Assembly: GCA_009809945.1 (NCBI GenBank)
Contig: WTPW01000513.1
Coordinates: forward strand, 110,604 to 174,603
DNA from: Gigaspora margarita
Taxonomy: Eukaryota > Glomeromycota > Glomeromycetes > Diversisporales > Gigasporaceae
Length of the DNA: 64,000 nucleotides
Direction of reading: 5' to 3'
Every line of letters begins with the position of its first letter. Position 1 is the first letter of the stretch. Positions 23,149 through 35,400 of the stretch are shown one piece after another. The translations under genes were made by a program, and so were the position numbers. The notes below the pieces were generated by a model. It was not told the origin of the DNA and did no database searches. It was given only the letters and a program-made list of their open reading frames with translations.

Positions 23149-26100
23149 CTATATCAGTTTTCGAATGTTTTCCATCAGTCTATTATGCAGAAGTGGTGTG
23201 TTTTGGATTGCTTCTCTTATTCTTATTGTTGGGTATTTTAATTCTTCTGTTATTATTGCTAGGGGGAGTTTTTTCATGACATATGTTTCGTATATTTTCT
23301 TGTAGTATGTCCCTGTTAGTACCGTTTGACATGCTGTTTTCGTTTCGATTTCATCAAGGGTTAACTTCACGACTTCTTCTAGAGAGTGTTCGTTCTCTGG
23401 GCATGTTAACCAATGTTGTTGATCATCAACTTCTTTTGTACATAACTTGCAGGTAGGGTCTTTATACTTGGTGGGATTTCTCATATGGAGCATGAGGAGG
23501 GTTGGTAGTTCTTGCATTAGACATTTGATTTTAAAGGCTTTTAATTCCTCCCTAGTCGGGTCTGTCATTCTTGCCATAGGTCAGCTATCAAAGTTCAAGT
23601 GCTTGTAGGTCAGCCTTCAGTTTATTCTGATACCTTGGCTTAGCCAGTTGTAGATTCTCGTTAGTGTTGCCCAGTTATGTATATTGTTTGCCTTTGCCAA
23701 TTTTCTTAATAGCTTTCTCATTGTGAAAGGGTTCGGTATATTACTAAAGCATATTTGTAAGTGCTCTTGGTTGAATTTGTGTAGTATAAACTCCAGGCAC
23801 AGTAGTTGTATCTCGTTCTGTTGACACCCATCCTCATTTGCTATTAATGTGAATTGCAGCTGGACATACTTCGATATTCTCGCGGTGTTCAGACTGGCTA
23901 GATATACACCCAATTCTTGTCTTGTTCTTGATTCTGCTAGATAGTTAGAGATCTCTCCGTTTTGCTCCATGATTCGTATTAACTCAGGACAATTTGTATT
24001 AACATTTATTACTGATTTATGCTTGGCGATGGTTATGATTAGGAGTAATGTCGTGATCATTAGTTTTTTCTTGGAAGGCCAAGATTTGTTATAAATGTGT
24101 CTGGTCCAATTGTTTTGCCCGTTATAGTAATTTTTGTTGTATCAGATTGGTCATTGTGTTTAGGAATTAGCACTGTATATTCATCAGTATGTGAATTGTT
24201 ATTATCATACATTTGCCAACACCAGTCTTCTGCATCGTCAAAAGCTTTACACAGTCTTTCTGTTGTTATTTCCTTCGGTAGTATGATGCACCTTTTGGAG
24301 TGACTTTGTTGGTAGAGCATTTCTTGTTTTTTGATTCTGCTGCCCAGATATTTATTTTTCCAGAAACACTCTATTCTACCATGGATTCTGTTTTTACAGC
24401 TGACTTGGATTGCTCATAGTTTAGAACTATCTCTTTCAATGAAGCAATTTTTTGTTTTTTGTTTAATTGCTGATATTTCGCATCCTTTGCATGGGAAGAG
24501 CTGGCCGAGTTCTGCATTCAGTCTGTAGTGTTGTAGCCTAACCTTGTCCGTTATTTCATTCTTTTTCTTGACCTTACCGAATTGGTCTTCAGAGTCCATT
24601 GCCCATTTGAACTTTGCTTTCTTCCACTCTCGTATCGCGTATAGGTTAGGGGTATTCAACTGACCTGTAACACTGTCTTTGCTTCTAATTTGTTCAACCA
24701 ATTGAGCAAACCATCTTGGTTGTCTTCCGTGTGGGATTTTTTGTATATTGTGGTGAAGCTCAGTCTAGCTCAGAATATCGTCGTTGGTTTCGTTAGTAAA
24801 TTGTTCAATAACAGCAATGTTGTGTTTATTGAGGCAGGTTTTTATGAGCTCCTTTTTCGCCATGTCTTCGAGGATAACATTTATCGGTGTTCCTACCATG
24901 TCTCTTGCAACAGGCCACCTGTTATAATCTCTTCGTATTTGAATGTCGTTATCGTGTAGGCTCATTATTATTTTGGCTAACACACTATTGACTCTTTACT
25001 AGATAGGACTGGTTTGTCTTGCAATACTGATCTATTAGAACATGCTGAGTTTTGGATTTGCTATATCCGAATTTTGAATGTCTGGTTATTGAAATTCGTA
25101 GCATTGAGCATTTTTTCGATTATACAACAGTGCTGTGCCTCTTGAATAAACGTTGTATTTTGAAGACTATATAAATGTGGGTGATATAAGGTGGCTGTCA
25201 GTAGGCTTGATGCGAATCTGCCTTTATGTTTGACCATTTTTGCAATTGCGCTGTCTAGCATTTTTCTCTTTGATTTTGGCAAGTATGCGTTTTGAACTCT
25301 ATAGGCGATTCTGGTCATTATTACAGTATTCACTATATATATTGCTTGTTTAATCGTTATTTTTGCTTGATTTAATCTATTAATAGCAATCTTGGCTTCA
25401 TGGATAATTTTATTCTGGATTTGCTTGGTGTTATTACCACGTGCGACCCATGTACCTAAGTATTGGACTGGCACATTTTTTTTCACGTTATAAATTGTTT
25501 CAGTCTGAAAGGTAATTGGTATATGGTCAGATGAATTATTGTGCAGTAGGACTGATTTTGAGGGGTTAACTCTAATGTTAGCGAATTCGTAGAAGGATGA
25601 TGCTGTTTTAATTATCTTTTCTAATTCATGCCTCGATTGAGCTACCCATACCGTGTCGTCCATGTATGCTATTACTGACGTTGAATGGGAATATGTAACT
25701 TCTGTGTCTGGTATAGTAACGCTCATTGTATAACCTTTATGGGTCTTCTGGACTTTACTCAGTAGTGGGTCATAATATATCTGCCAGAGAATCAGGAAAA
25801 GGGTCTCTCCTTGATCGATACCGTCAGCTACCTCATATTTCTTAGTCTTTCCTATTGTCGTAATGACTTGATTAGTCCTTCCAGTAAATATGTCTATTAT
25901 TACCTCAATTATTTTTACAGGAAGACCAAGTCTCTGCAAGAATTGTTTTAGGAGGAGGAGGTGGATTGTATCATATGCCTTGAACATATTTTGCATTAGG
26001 ATCCATAATTCCTTATTCTGCAGCTTAGCGTCTTTAGTGATATGTTGGAGTTGTTGGATCGGGAGTAATGTTGATGTAAACGGAAGGGCCACGTTGTTTA

Positions 26101-28191
26101 CATCAGATAAGATTCCTGTTTTCTGGAGTGCCTTCGTTAATCTTTCGGTAATGATTTTTGTAAAAATTTTTCGTGTATGATCTATTAGTGTAATTGGGCG
26201 TGTTTGGCTAATATCTCTATTGTATGTATCCTTTTTTGCTATGGGCCAAACTAAACTTTGTTTCCATTTATTTGGGGTCTTGTCCAGCATTAAACAGGCA
26301 TTGAATATATTGGTCAGTAATTTTTTACACTTCATCGATAGCCTTTTCAGAATTTTATTAGAGATTGTGGATGGTCCGGTTGCTTTGTTTAGAGGTGCGT
26401 GGGCTATCGTTCTTGTCATTTCTTCTACCATTATTGGCACTATCAGTTCTTTCCAGTTTTCTCCAGTCCCTTTATTTTGATATTGTTCTTTCTATATCGT
26501 CTCCCATAGTCCTTCTTTACAAGGATTATACCTTGTCCAGGTACAGAAGTGCTTTTGAGTTGCTTCCAGTATGTCTTCAGGGTCTGTTATTAACTCTGAA
26601 GGTGTCACCAGATTGTGATAGGTAACTGCGGTCTTGTGTCTTGAGAGAACACTATCGATCATTTTTGTGGTATTACTGGCGAAATTATTGTGTCTTTTGT
26701 TAATGTAGAAGTTTATTGAATCGCTTTTGCTTTTCTGGATTTCTAGTTTCCTTGCTATGAAAAGTGTGTTTCTTATCATTCTAAATTTTTGACCAGTTAT
26801 GGAGTAGTTTGCAGTGCAAAGATCATCTGGGGCTAATTCTTCAATTTTGAGCTAGGTTAATTTCATGACCTTTGCTATCAACTTATTTATCACAGTTATT
26901 ACTTGGCCGAGGGTTATTGGACCATCCAGTGATTTAATACACTTTAGGATCTTGTTAACCAGGGTTAGACCTCTATGTATATTAGTTGCCTTGAAGGTAT
27001 GACTATGAAAAGTCTTTTGAGAAGAATAGGTGAACGATATATGTTTATTAGCTTCTGCCTTTACTAAGTTGTCCCATGTGTTCCATATAGTATTAAGGGT
27101 TGCGGTATTGTCAATCACTTTAGCCGCTAGGTTCCTTTCTCTACTTTTTTTTCTAGCGAATTCGTGAAGTTTTGCCAGTTTTCATCAGACATTCTATCAT
27201 ACAGGTATCTTTTGCATTTTATTCTTTTTTTCCGTTTAGTCTTTAGCGGGTAAACTAGCACCAGCTTCGTGGATACTATTTTGTGGTCACTATCTGTAAT
27301 GTTCTCAGCTGATGCTAGTTTTGGTTCTGTCAGTAGTGCTAACACATCCCTACTGACCCAAAAGTCATCGATTTGACTTTCACTTCCACGTCCTAACCAG
27401 GTGTATTCTGTGATATCATAGAAGTTCATAAGACTCGTTAGCCCTGCTTGTTGCAATTTTATAACTATATGGTCCTTCGGAATTGTTTTTTTGTGATAGT
27501 TGTTGTTAAAGTCCCCTAGGACTACTACCTCTATTTGTTTTGCACTCGCTTGATGAACCCAGTCCATAATTTTTTGCTGTGCTTGCTTTACTTGTTGACG
27601 TTGCTCCAAGAGTATATATACTGCAATTAGCCTAATTTTATTTTTGCCAGGGAAGAATAGATCGATTAAAAGAGCTATACCAGGAATAGCTTGAATGTTA
27701 TGAATATAAGGCTGAAGGTCAGGATGTAGGGCTATAGCAGTACCCATACTAGCTTCCCTAGTCTTTGCCATATTCTCATCACAGTTTGCTACGTATATTT
27801 TGTATAAAGGATTTATCAGGGCGTGAGTAGAGGATGTTGACTGCGGTAGTTTAGTTTCTGTTAAAGCTACGATATGGGCCCTTTCCTGTGCATAGTATTC
27901 GAGGAGCAATTGAAATTTTAGAGCGTCGTTAATACCCTGCACGTTATGAGTCATTATTTTTAGGGGTTCAGTTGGGTTACGTTCAAAAGGCTTTAGATTT
28001 TCGATTTTTGTTAGTTGATGGTTACCCGATATAGGTGCATTGTCGTCAGCCGTTTCTATATTTGTTTTGGTTGCAGTGTCGTTGCTGTTTGTGGGTCTAT
28101 TGTTTATTGAATTATTGTTTGTATTATAGTTTTGCTGGTCATCATCTATTCTGGTCTGACCTGTATTCTTATTGTTCGTTGTTGTACTCAT
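23149..28191 (-). pseudogene. LINE ORF2: APE endonuclease, reverse transcriptase, CCHC tail (interrupted)
   Basis: ATG at 28189-28191 lies 7 nt after the ORF1 stop (28199-28201) in another frame. The endonuclease part (to 27127) keeps MTHNVQG, ALTETKL, VVVLGDFNN and SDHKIV, which are the catalytic landmarks of APE-type LINE endonucleases. A frameshift follows near 27120. The RT part (in-frame pieces 27118-25061 with stops at 26852 and 26492) has KATGPSTISNKILKRL, RPITLIDHTRK, a motif A reading LMQNMFKAYDT, IDQGETLF and the YMDD box. Later pieces (24983-23149) contain CKGC and CKLCTKEVDDQQHWLTC, a CCHC knuckle, and a weak RNase H-like string near 24000. In motif A the expected catalytic Asp is Asn, so the RT would be inactive even if the frames were whole. 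Confidence 0.85.
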
Positions 28192-28198
28192 ACAGGTT

Positions 28199-30435
28199 CT
28201 ACTCAGGCTTATCAAGTTCTGGTAGCTGTAAGAGGTTTTGTGGTATGTAGCTAGTATCAAATTTTATTTTTAGAATTTCGACTGTACATTCGATATCCTC
28301 GTATTTTGTAATCGGTAACGTCACCTCCGTTTCAGGTTGCACTTCTTTAATCATTTCCCTTACTGTTTCCATATTGTCAGGAATTTTGCGATTATTCTCA
28401 AGTTGGTCTGGTTTTGGCTCTCTGGGTGAGAGTTTTAACCAATTTTCTGGTATACGTATGAAGTGATAACGGGGTTCAGTTTGCGTACCAGCTCTGTTAA
28501 TTCTTTCGGCTGAGTTATTGGTGTCTTGATCATAACTTCCGGAATTTTTCTTGGGTCCCATGGTAAGGGTGGCTTATCTGTGTAGTTAACGTCGATGTAG
28601 TTAGTCGGCATGACTCTTGGTATTGTGTACGAATCTCGTACTTTATTTATATATTTTTTGGCTGTCTCCTTATCTTTGATTGGGAATGAGTATTTTCTCA
28701 CCGTTTTTACCTCCTGTGGGGATGCTGGTAGTCAAGGCTTTGTTCTGTAGTTATCACATGGTAGCCTTTCAAATACATAGTGTTTGCGTAATATCACTAC
28801 ATGTCGTCTGAAGTCTTCAGCATCCTTTGGTATAAAAGGGAAGGCCTGTGCCACTTCAGCCTTAAGTAGCTGTGGTGTACACGGCAACGGTAACCTGTCC
28901 TTGGTTATGTTAAAGTATGTGTCTGGTAGTCGTTTGAAAATATATCTTTCTCTCAGACTCCTACTGTATTCTCCGACCTTTTTTAATTCAACACGATTTT
29001 TTATTGGAAACAGGTCTCTCCATTGCCTTTCTAGATTGTCCAGTTCTTCTGGTAGTGGGATTAGAACGTTAACGAAGTATGTGTCGGGTAGTGTAGAAAA
29101 CCTAAAGATTTGGCGCATTGCTTTCACTATAATTCTTGTATTCCTTCTATCTGCAATAGGTAATTCGAATGGTAGTATCTGCCTCAACATCTCCGGGATT
29201 AACTCTGGATGGTCTGGGAGTTCCACTAGTGCCTCGGTGATTATGTCTCTTATCTCTGCTCTTACTTTCTCAAATGATGGTGTGATTTCAATCATAGCGA
29301 ACCCACATAAGTAATACAGCTATTGTGTGATTTCGTGTGCATCACTGTCTTCCATATTGAGGTTTTTCAGAAAGTCTATTGCTAACTTTTGCCTTAGTTT
29401 TAGGAAGATTTGATCCCTGTTCTGTTTACTAGTTAGTAGAATCTCATGTAACCTTTTATGCCTCTTAGTCGCTTTTTGTAGCATGGATAAGAATTCCCTT
29501 TAATGTTGCGGTTGCGTTGCCGTTAAGGATTTGAAAAATGCCTTATCTTTGAACTCCATCTTAGTTTGGATAGCGTCGGGTATCGGGTATGCGGTCGGTA
29601 ATGTTGTCAGTTTATATTGGATTAGTTCCTTTAATTGCTCTATGTTTTGGAAAGCCTCAATAATTTTGTCGTAGTTCCATTTCTCTTCATCGAATGTCTC
29701 CTTATCTTGGTCAGATCGTAGTTCTCTTTTCCTGTCTCTTACTATGTCTTCCCAATCATTGGCACGTGCATAACTTACTAACCCCATGACCGCTTGGCTA
29801 TAACTTTTTTGTATAACTGATATACCATTGTCTTCCTCTACTGTGGCATTAGATTGTGTTTCACAATTGTCCAATTTTTGTTGATCTTCTTCGTGGGATA
29901 CTGGTGCCGTTATGTCGAAAAAGTCCTCCTCACTCCATACCAGGTTTGTCTCGTTTGTTTCTTGTTTATCTATTTCCATTGCAGGTCCCAACTCAGAAAT
30001 TTCTTGTTTGTCTGTTACCAGTGACCCAGGCTCTTCTATTTTATTTGCCACATGTTGCGGTGACACCATGAGTTGGGTGTCCAATTTTGGAATTGTGTGG
30101 GAATCTTGATATGTTTGAACTATATATGGGTTGTCCAGTGAGAATTTTATGTACTCCTGACCACTTGTTGTGGTGCCTGTACTCGATGACATCATATCAT
30201 TTTGATTTTTCGGGGTCTCAGTAGATTCACCACCTTCGCGACTTTCATTTTGAGTATTTTGACAAAGGTCTTCTAATTTGTTATTTTCTGTTGTCACCGG
30301 TGTTATTTTTAGCCATTTTTGCGGAGATGGCTGTTGCCCGCCTATGTCCATCTGTTCTGCTTCCCCTGTTATTTTTGTATCCACTTCTTGGGTATCCATT
30401 TCTAGTCCTTCTTGTGTTGCTGACATAGTCGGCAA
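28199..30435 (-). pseudogene. LINE ORF1 (gag-like, repeat-bearing), interrupted
   Basis: The pieces lie at 30435-29500, 29295-28732, 28701-28435 and 28561-28199, so at least three interruptions are present. The first part (about 310 residues) is acidic and polar, with the motif SYSQAVMG near its end, and finishes with a helical stretch. From 29295 on, a module recurs: an Arg-containing helix, then YIFKRLPDTYF or similar, then LPLP about ten residues on (FRFSTLPDTYF, YIFKRLPDTYF, YVFERLP, and divergent YHFIRIPENW). The plus-strand LINE has the same arrangement. ORF1 proteins of this class bind element RNA. No classical zinc knuckle or RRM is visible here. Confidence 0.7.
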
Positions 30436-30655
30436 CCGTGTTGTGAGAGTTGTTGTGGCAGTACCCGACTTTCCTCTTGTTCTCTTAATTATGTGTTATT
30501 CTCTGGGTATATCCTGGACTCGTAACTCTTGGACAACTGAGAGGGCCAATTTGCGTATGACCTATTTCGACAATTTCTCTTTTCCACTTGTACTATTTTG
30601 TTTGTTTATGGATTTGCAGGTGTATGAGAAAGAGTTTTTTTATTTTTGTAGTAAA

Positions 30656-31170
30656 TAAGTTAAATTATATTCTTTATAGTAGTAAAAATTTTAACAAATA
30701 AAATATTTAAAAAAATATACTTATATATATTGTAAAGTTTCTAAGGTGCCTTCAAATTTTCTAGAGTAATACAAGATTATTATATAATCATCATATGACA
30801 AAATAATATCTAACTTTTAAATACATGTATCTTGATAAATATCTACTCAATTTTGATAATTTTACTACCATTAGAATTAGAAAAACCTATTCTACAAATT
30901 TTATTTAATTTTTAAAACCAGTTTACATAATAAAATATTTTTTAATATTCAAAAGAAAAAATAGTGATACAAAAATCATATAAAAAATGATTGATATACC
31001 TCCTGCCCTTAAATAAATATAAACATACCAGTACATTCCAATGAAAAATTGCCAAAAAAATTTGAGCATGTGAATTAAGGTGGTTTGAATATATTTTAAA
31101 ATCACATGATCTTGAATAAATATGTATAGCTTACATGAATATGATTTTGCTAGCATTTGTATTTAGTATA
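30656..31170. other. AT-rich non-coding stretch
   Basis: Nothing recognisable; the minus-strand ORF at 30923-31156 is a low-complexity hydrophobic reading without other support. Confidence 0.35.
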
Positions 31171-31172
31171 TA

Positions 31173-31345
31173 CAGTCGACTCCCGCAATAGTCACATCTT
31201 GCTATAGTCACAATCGGGCTATAGTCACATTAATTTTTTTATCTGATCATACAAACTATATGAATTCTTTCTTGCTTTAGTCACAACTTTGCAATAGGCC
31301 CATAAAATGCTGATTTTTGCATGTGACTATTGTGGAAGTTGACTG
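31173..31345. mobile_element. CAGTCRACTCCC MITE (copy 5), complete
   Basis: 173 bp, starting CAGTCGACTCCCGCAATAGT and ending GGAAGTTGACTG, with TA on both sides (31171-31172, 31346-31347). Same family as the four copies at 18.4-20.1 kb, but in opposite orientation. Confidence 0.85.
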
Positions 31346-32042
31346 TATGTATGACGTTGGTTTTCTAAAATGATGAGTTCATAAACTTAAATTATGAATC
31401 TTTGCAATTTCAGTCTAAGCATAAATAATAGTTATTAATTTAAGTATCTAAAATAAGCTATTAACAATTTTTACTTTTAATTAACATTATTGTAATAAAG
31501 CCATTTGAAGAGAATTTTCATTTAAAGAAACCTACTAGAATTCTTCTCAAATTAAACAAATAGAAGTGACAAATTAGTCAATATAATAGTCAGCTCAGCA
31601 ATCGGAATGCTTTAGATATATTTGGAATTTTTTAGTACACTATATTTTTATTTTATATGTGTTTAATTTCTCTTAACATTGTTAGCTAAAATTGTTTTAT
31701 ACTTGTCGAAATATTTTGACATTTAATATTTAGGCATGACAAATTCTAAATAATATCGAAATTATTAAGAACAAGCACAGGCATAATTTTTATATATATG
31801 AGTTAAATATTGTTAGAAATAATGCTGAAATTTGGATATGAAAGAAATGTATCTGATTGGTTAGGGTTAGGTATTCAGCCAATGGGGTTTTTAAACATCC
31901 AAATTTTAGCATCATCTCAACAAATATTAAATTCCTTTCACATGCTTCAGACAATTAAAGTTGGTATTTTATTTAGTGCAGATTTTTTTTCTTTTTCAAA
32001 GATATGGACTCTAATCAATTTTGTAAACTTCTGCACTTGGTT
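31346..32042. other. AT-rich non-coding stretch with an inverted pair
   Basis: GCTGAAATTTGGAT near 31823 and ATCCAAATTTTAGC near 31898 are inverted copies around a ~65-bp loop. The 78-codon ORF covering them reads through the hairpin and is not supported as a gene. Confidence 0.35.
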
Positions 32043-32640
32043 ATAATTATCTATATGGTATTTGTATTAAAAAAGACAAAAAAAGGACTTTGAATATTAT
32101 ATGAAAGCAGTTGAGTTAGAAAATTTGGTTGTGATAAGTGATATTTGTAATTGCTATTATTATGGAATTGGAGCAGAAATAAATTCTTAAAAAATATTGG
32201 AATATTGTATAGTCACAAAATAACACTCAGTGGTGTAATTCTAAATCTTATTATAAATTATTCTTAATTAATATTAAAATTCAAATTATGCTCTGCATGT
32301 TATTTTGTAACTATATAGTATTGTAAGGGCCATGTCATTAATCATCTAATTATTTTTTATCAGAGGCCTACTCCCCTCCCTCTTCTTTAATATATATATA
32401 GTCAGGTTCTTATATATAATTTCAACTTTTTTTACCCCCCCCCCTAAAAAATCACCTGATTTTTGTCACTCCCCTAAAAGATTGGCTGATTTGGATGATG
32501 ATATTGGAATATTTAATATTAATATTCATTATAAAACTGGGTTTAGGGTTGATCAAGATAATAATAAAGCATTTGAATATTTATAAAAATCTGCTAAATG
32601 AGATATTGAAGCAGCAATGAGTAATTTTGCTTGATTAATA
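32043..32640 (+). pseudogene. Remnant of a Sel1-repeat protein gene
   Basis: Translated fragments look like Sel1-like repeats. NYLYGICIKKDKK leads, after a one-base slip in an A-run near 32085, into DFEYYMKAVELEN and YYYGIGAEI (to about 32188). A second piece at about 32525-32640 reads YKTGFRVDQDNNKAFEYL and continues, with stops, as KSAK and IEAAMSNFA. Sel1 repeats have the consensus of a small-residue helix, YGIG, and KAFEYYxKAA. The two parts are separated by a stretch with C-runs and TATATA at about 32350-32490, probably an insertion. Sel1 proteins are strongly expanded in Glomeromycotina. The copy is clearly dead. Confidence 0.6.
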
Positions 32641-32690
32641 AATGATAATTATTACTAATTTAGAGATTTAGTCATACTTATAATATATAT

Positions 32691-34252
32691 AGGGTTCTGA
32701 AGTTTGATCTGGGTTTGATTTGAGTTTGATCAAACCCCAAATCAAATCAAACTCAAACTATAAATTTTATAAAGTTTCAAATCAAACCAAACTCAAATAA
32801 AAAATAATCAAACTCAAACCAAACCCAAATTTCATACAAAGTTTGATTTGAGTTTGATTTGAAGTTTGCAAACTAGTTTGAGTTTGAATAATATAAATAT
32901 ATTTTTAAATTTTAAACAAGTTTCTTAATTCTTACTTTTTATTTAAGTAAACTTGTTTAAAATATCCATATGTTTCTGAAAATAAGCTACCTTTTTTGGA
33001 CACTAAAAATCTGGGATATAATCAATTTTTGGTCAGTTGCCAATAGTTGTTACATAGTAAAGTCTAAATTTTACTATATAAATCAATTATTAGCACTTAA
33101 GTAGACTTGTTTGGGAGACTCAACTACACATATGCTGAAAGTTTCATCAAAATAGGAGTACTTTTTATTATTTGACTTTTAATTTTAATGTTTTTCAAAT
33201 ATATTTTGTTAATAAAATTTTAATCGCTTCATTGAGTGTAAAAATTAAAAACCAATTAATAAAAAGTTCTCCAATTTTGTTGTAAACTTCAAAGAATATA
33301 TATTTTGCTCTCCTAAATAAGTTTACTTAAACGACTTTAATCGATTTACTTAGTAAAATTTGGACTTTACTATATAGCAACTTTCATCAATCGTGGGGTA
33401 GCTTATTTTCAGGTTAAAGATGTTTTTGAGTTTTTTAACCAATAGAAGTGGGTAGTTTATTTTTGGAAGTGGCTTATTTTTGGAAATATACAGTATTTAT
33501 ATTACTGCATGCTTCTGAAAATAAGCTACCTTTTTTGGACGATTTTGGATACAAAAAATCTGGGTTGTTTATTTTTGGATAAAATTGATTTTTGGCCAAT
33601 CACCAATAGTAGCTACATAGTAAAGTCTAAATTCTATTATATAAATCTATTATTTATGCTTAAGTAAACTTATTTGGGAGACTATACTACATCTATTCTA
33701 AACCTAAAAGTTTCATCAAAATATGAGTACTTTTTATTATTTGACTATTAGTTTTTACGTTCAACAAATATATTTTGTTATTAAAATGTTAATCTCTTCA
33801 TTGAACATAAATATTAAATTCCAATTAATAAAAATTTCTTCAATTTTATTGTATATTTTATAGTATATGTATTTTGATCTTCTGAATAAGTTTACTTAAG
33901 CGACTTTAATTGATTTGCTTAGTAAAATTTGGACTTTACTATATAGAAACTTTCATCGATTGTAGTTAATTTATTTTCAGGTCAAAGACGTTTTTGCATT
34001 TTTTGACCAAAAGAGAGGGAGTCATTTATTTTTGGAGGTAGCTTATTTTTGGCAATATACAGTATTCAAACTCAAACTAGTTTGCAAACTTCAAACTCAA
34101 ACCCAAATCAAACTCAAATTTAACTAAAAAGTTTGTTTCAAATCAAACTCAAATATTTTTTTAATGGTAGTTTGAGTTTGGGTTTGATTTAAAATCAAAT
34201 CAAACTCAAACTTGGCCTAAAGTTTGATTTGATTCAGGTTTGTAGGAACCCT
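32691..34252. mobile_element. TIR element with CAAACTCAAA-rich ends, containing two related inner elements
   Basis: It begins GGGTTCTGAAGTTTGATC and its complement-like end is AAACCTGAATC...GGGTTCC (minus strand reads AGGGTTCCTACAAACC). Both subterminal regions consist of repeated CAAACTCAAA / TTTGAGTTTG words. The inner part contains two foldback units (about 32970-33490 and 33510-34065), each opening AAATAAGCTACCTTTTTTGG and closing with its complement near GGTAGCTTATTTTTGG. Non-coding. Confidence 0.6.
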
Positions 34253-34431
34253 AAATATATATTTTATTTAGTTATTCATTTTGACATTTAGTCAAATTTA
34301 GGATTTTGTTATTTTAACAAAAAATAATATCATGTTGAAATATATTTGATATGAAATTGTCTAAATATAAGACTAAATAGGATATTTCAATTGATAACAT
34401 TAATTTCTCCTCTTCTATCATGTAAATACAA

Positions 34432-35228
34432 TTGCCTATAATAAAAATTATAACAAAAATATATGAATTTGCTATAGATATGGATTAGAAAATTATCTTT
34501 GATCTAACTTATTAACTTAAAATTAAATTTTTTGGGAATATAGAACAAAGAGAGAAAAAAAAATTAAGCTTAAAAATTGAATTAAAATTTTGCTGATTTC
34601 ACACAAAACAAAAATTTAACATTGTCAAAATTGAATATTTTCTGATTTAAGAGAAAAAACATATAAAGAAATGCTTTGAACAACTTACTTATTTGGTGAA
34701 AGTAGGTTACCTTGTAAGAAAAGGGTTATCTATAATATGCTAAGTTAAAATTTTTGGGTTTTTAATATAAACTCTATTTTTTGTCAAGATAACCTGCTTT
34801 GGGCTTTTAAGTAAATCTGTTTAGCAGGTAATTCTACTTATATTCAAGTTAAAATGTATTTTCTTAGATCTTTTACTAAATAAAAAATGTGTTTAAGGTT
34901 GAAAAAAAAATTTTTTTAAAAAAAAATTTTTTTTTAACTTTAAACCCATTTTTCACTTAGTAAAAGGTCTAAAAAAACCATGTTTTAACTTTAATACAAG
35001 TAGAATTACTTGCTGAAAAGGTTTAATTAGAAGCCCAAAGCAGTCTATCTTGACAAAAAAGGGGGTTTATATTGGAACCCAAAAATTTTAACTTTAGCAT
35101 ATAGATAACCCATTTTTCTTACAAGGTAATCTACTTTTGCTGACTAAGTAAAGTTGTTCGGAGCATGTTATTACATATATTTTTTATTTTAAAATTAGAA
35201 AATACTTATTTTAACAAAGTTATATTTT
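34432..35228. mobile_element. Foldback element, left part (split by the plus-strand LINE)
   Basis: The DNA is symmetric about an A/T run at 34900-34935. GGTTACCTTGTAAGAAAA near 34708 pairs with TTTTCTTACAAGGTAATC near 35112. The right arm stops at 35228, where the LINE begins, and continues at 42899 after the LINE, where TAAGTTAATAAGTTAGATCAAAG pairs with the left arm near 34500. Related arms form the outer part of the element at 1079-2903. Confidence 0.65.
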
Positions 35229-35400
35229 AAAAAACAACCCCAAACTCTTTTTTGTACATCTGTAGATCATAGTAAAAACAAAAAACAACAAACAAAATTC
35301 GAGAAGAAAGTTTAAACTATATTAAGTATAGGCCTTTGGGCAACAATTTAAAGTAACCGCAGATCCTAGCAATAAACCAGTTCCCTAATTAAAGAACAAA

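Larger units (their letters stand above)
22787..30655 (-). mobile_element. Full-length non-LTR retrotransposon (LINE), minus strand, with TSD
   Basis: The element occupies 22801-30641. Its poly(A) tail is the T-run starting at 22801. ATTTTTGTAGTAAA occurs on both sides (22787-22800 and 30642-30655), a 14-bp target-site duplication. From 5' to 3' on the minus strand it has ORF1 (30435 to 28199), ORF2 with APE-type endonuclease, reverse transcriptase and CCHC-like tail (28191 to 23149), and a 3'UTR with AAGACCTC near the tail, shared with the plus-strand LINE. Its reading frames carry several stops and frameshifts, so it is probably dead. The clade is uncertain; Tad-, I- or Jockey-like is likely from the APE endonuclease and layout. 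Confidence 0.9.

Noticed and set aside
24097-26625. Plus-strand ORFs across the minus-strand LINE, some also open in the third LINE copy (63637-63819)
   Set aside because: They are antisense readings of the RT gene; parallel openness follows from shared ancestry and codon composition.
31810-32046. A 78-codon ORF before the Sel1 remnant
   Set aside because: It reads through a short hairpin (ATCCAAATTTTAGC and mate) and shows no Sel1 features.
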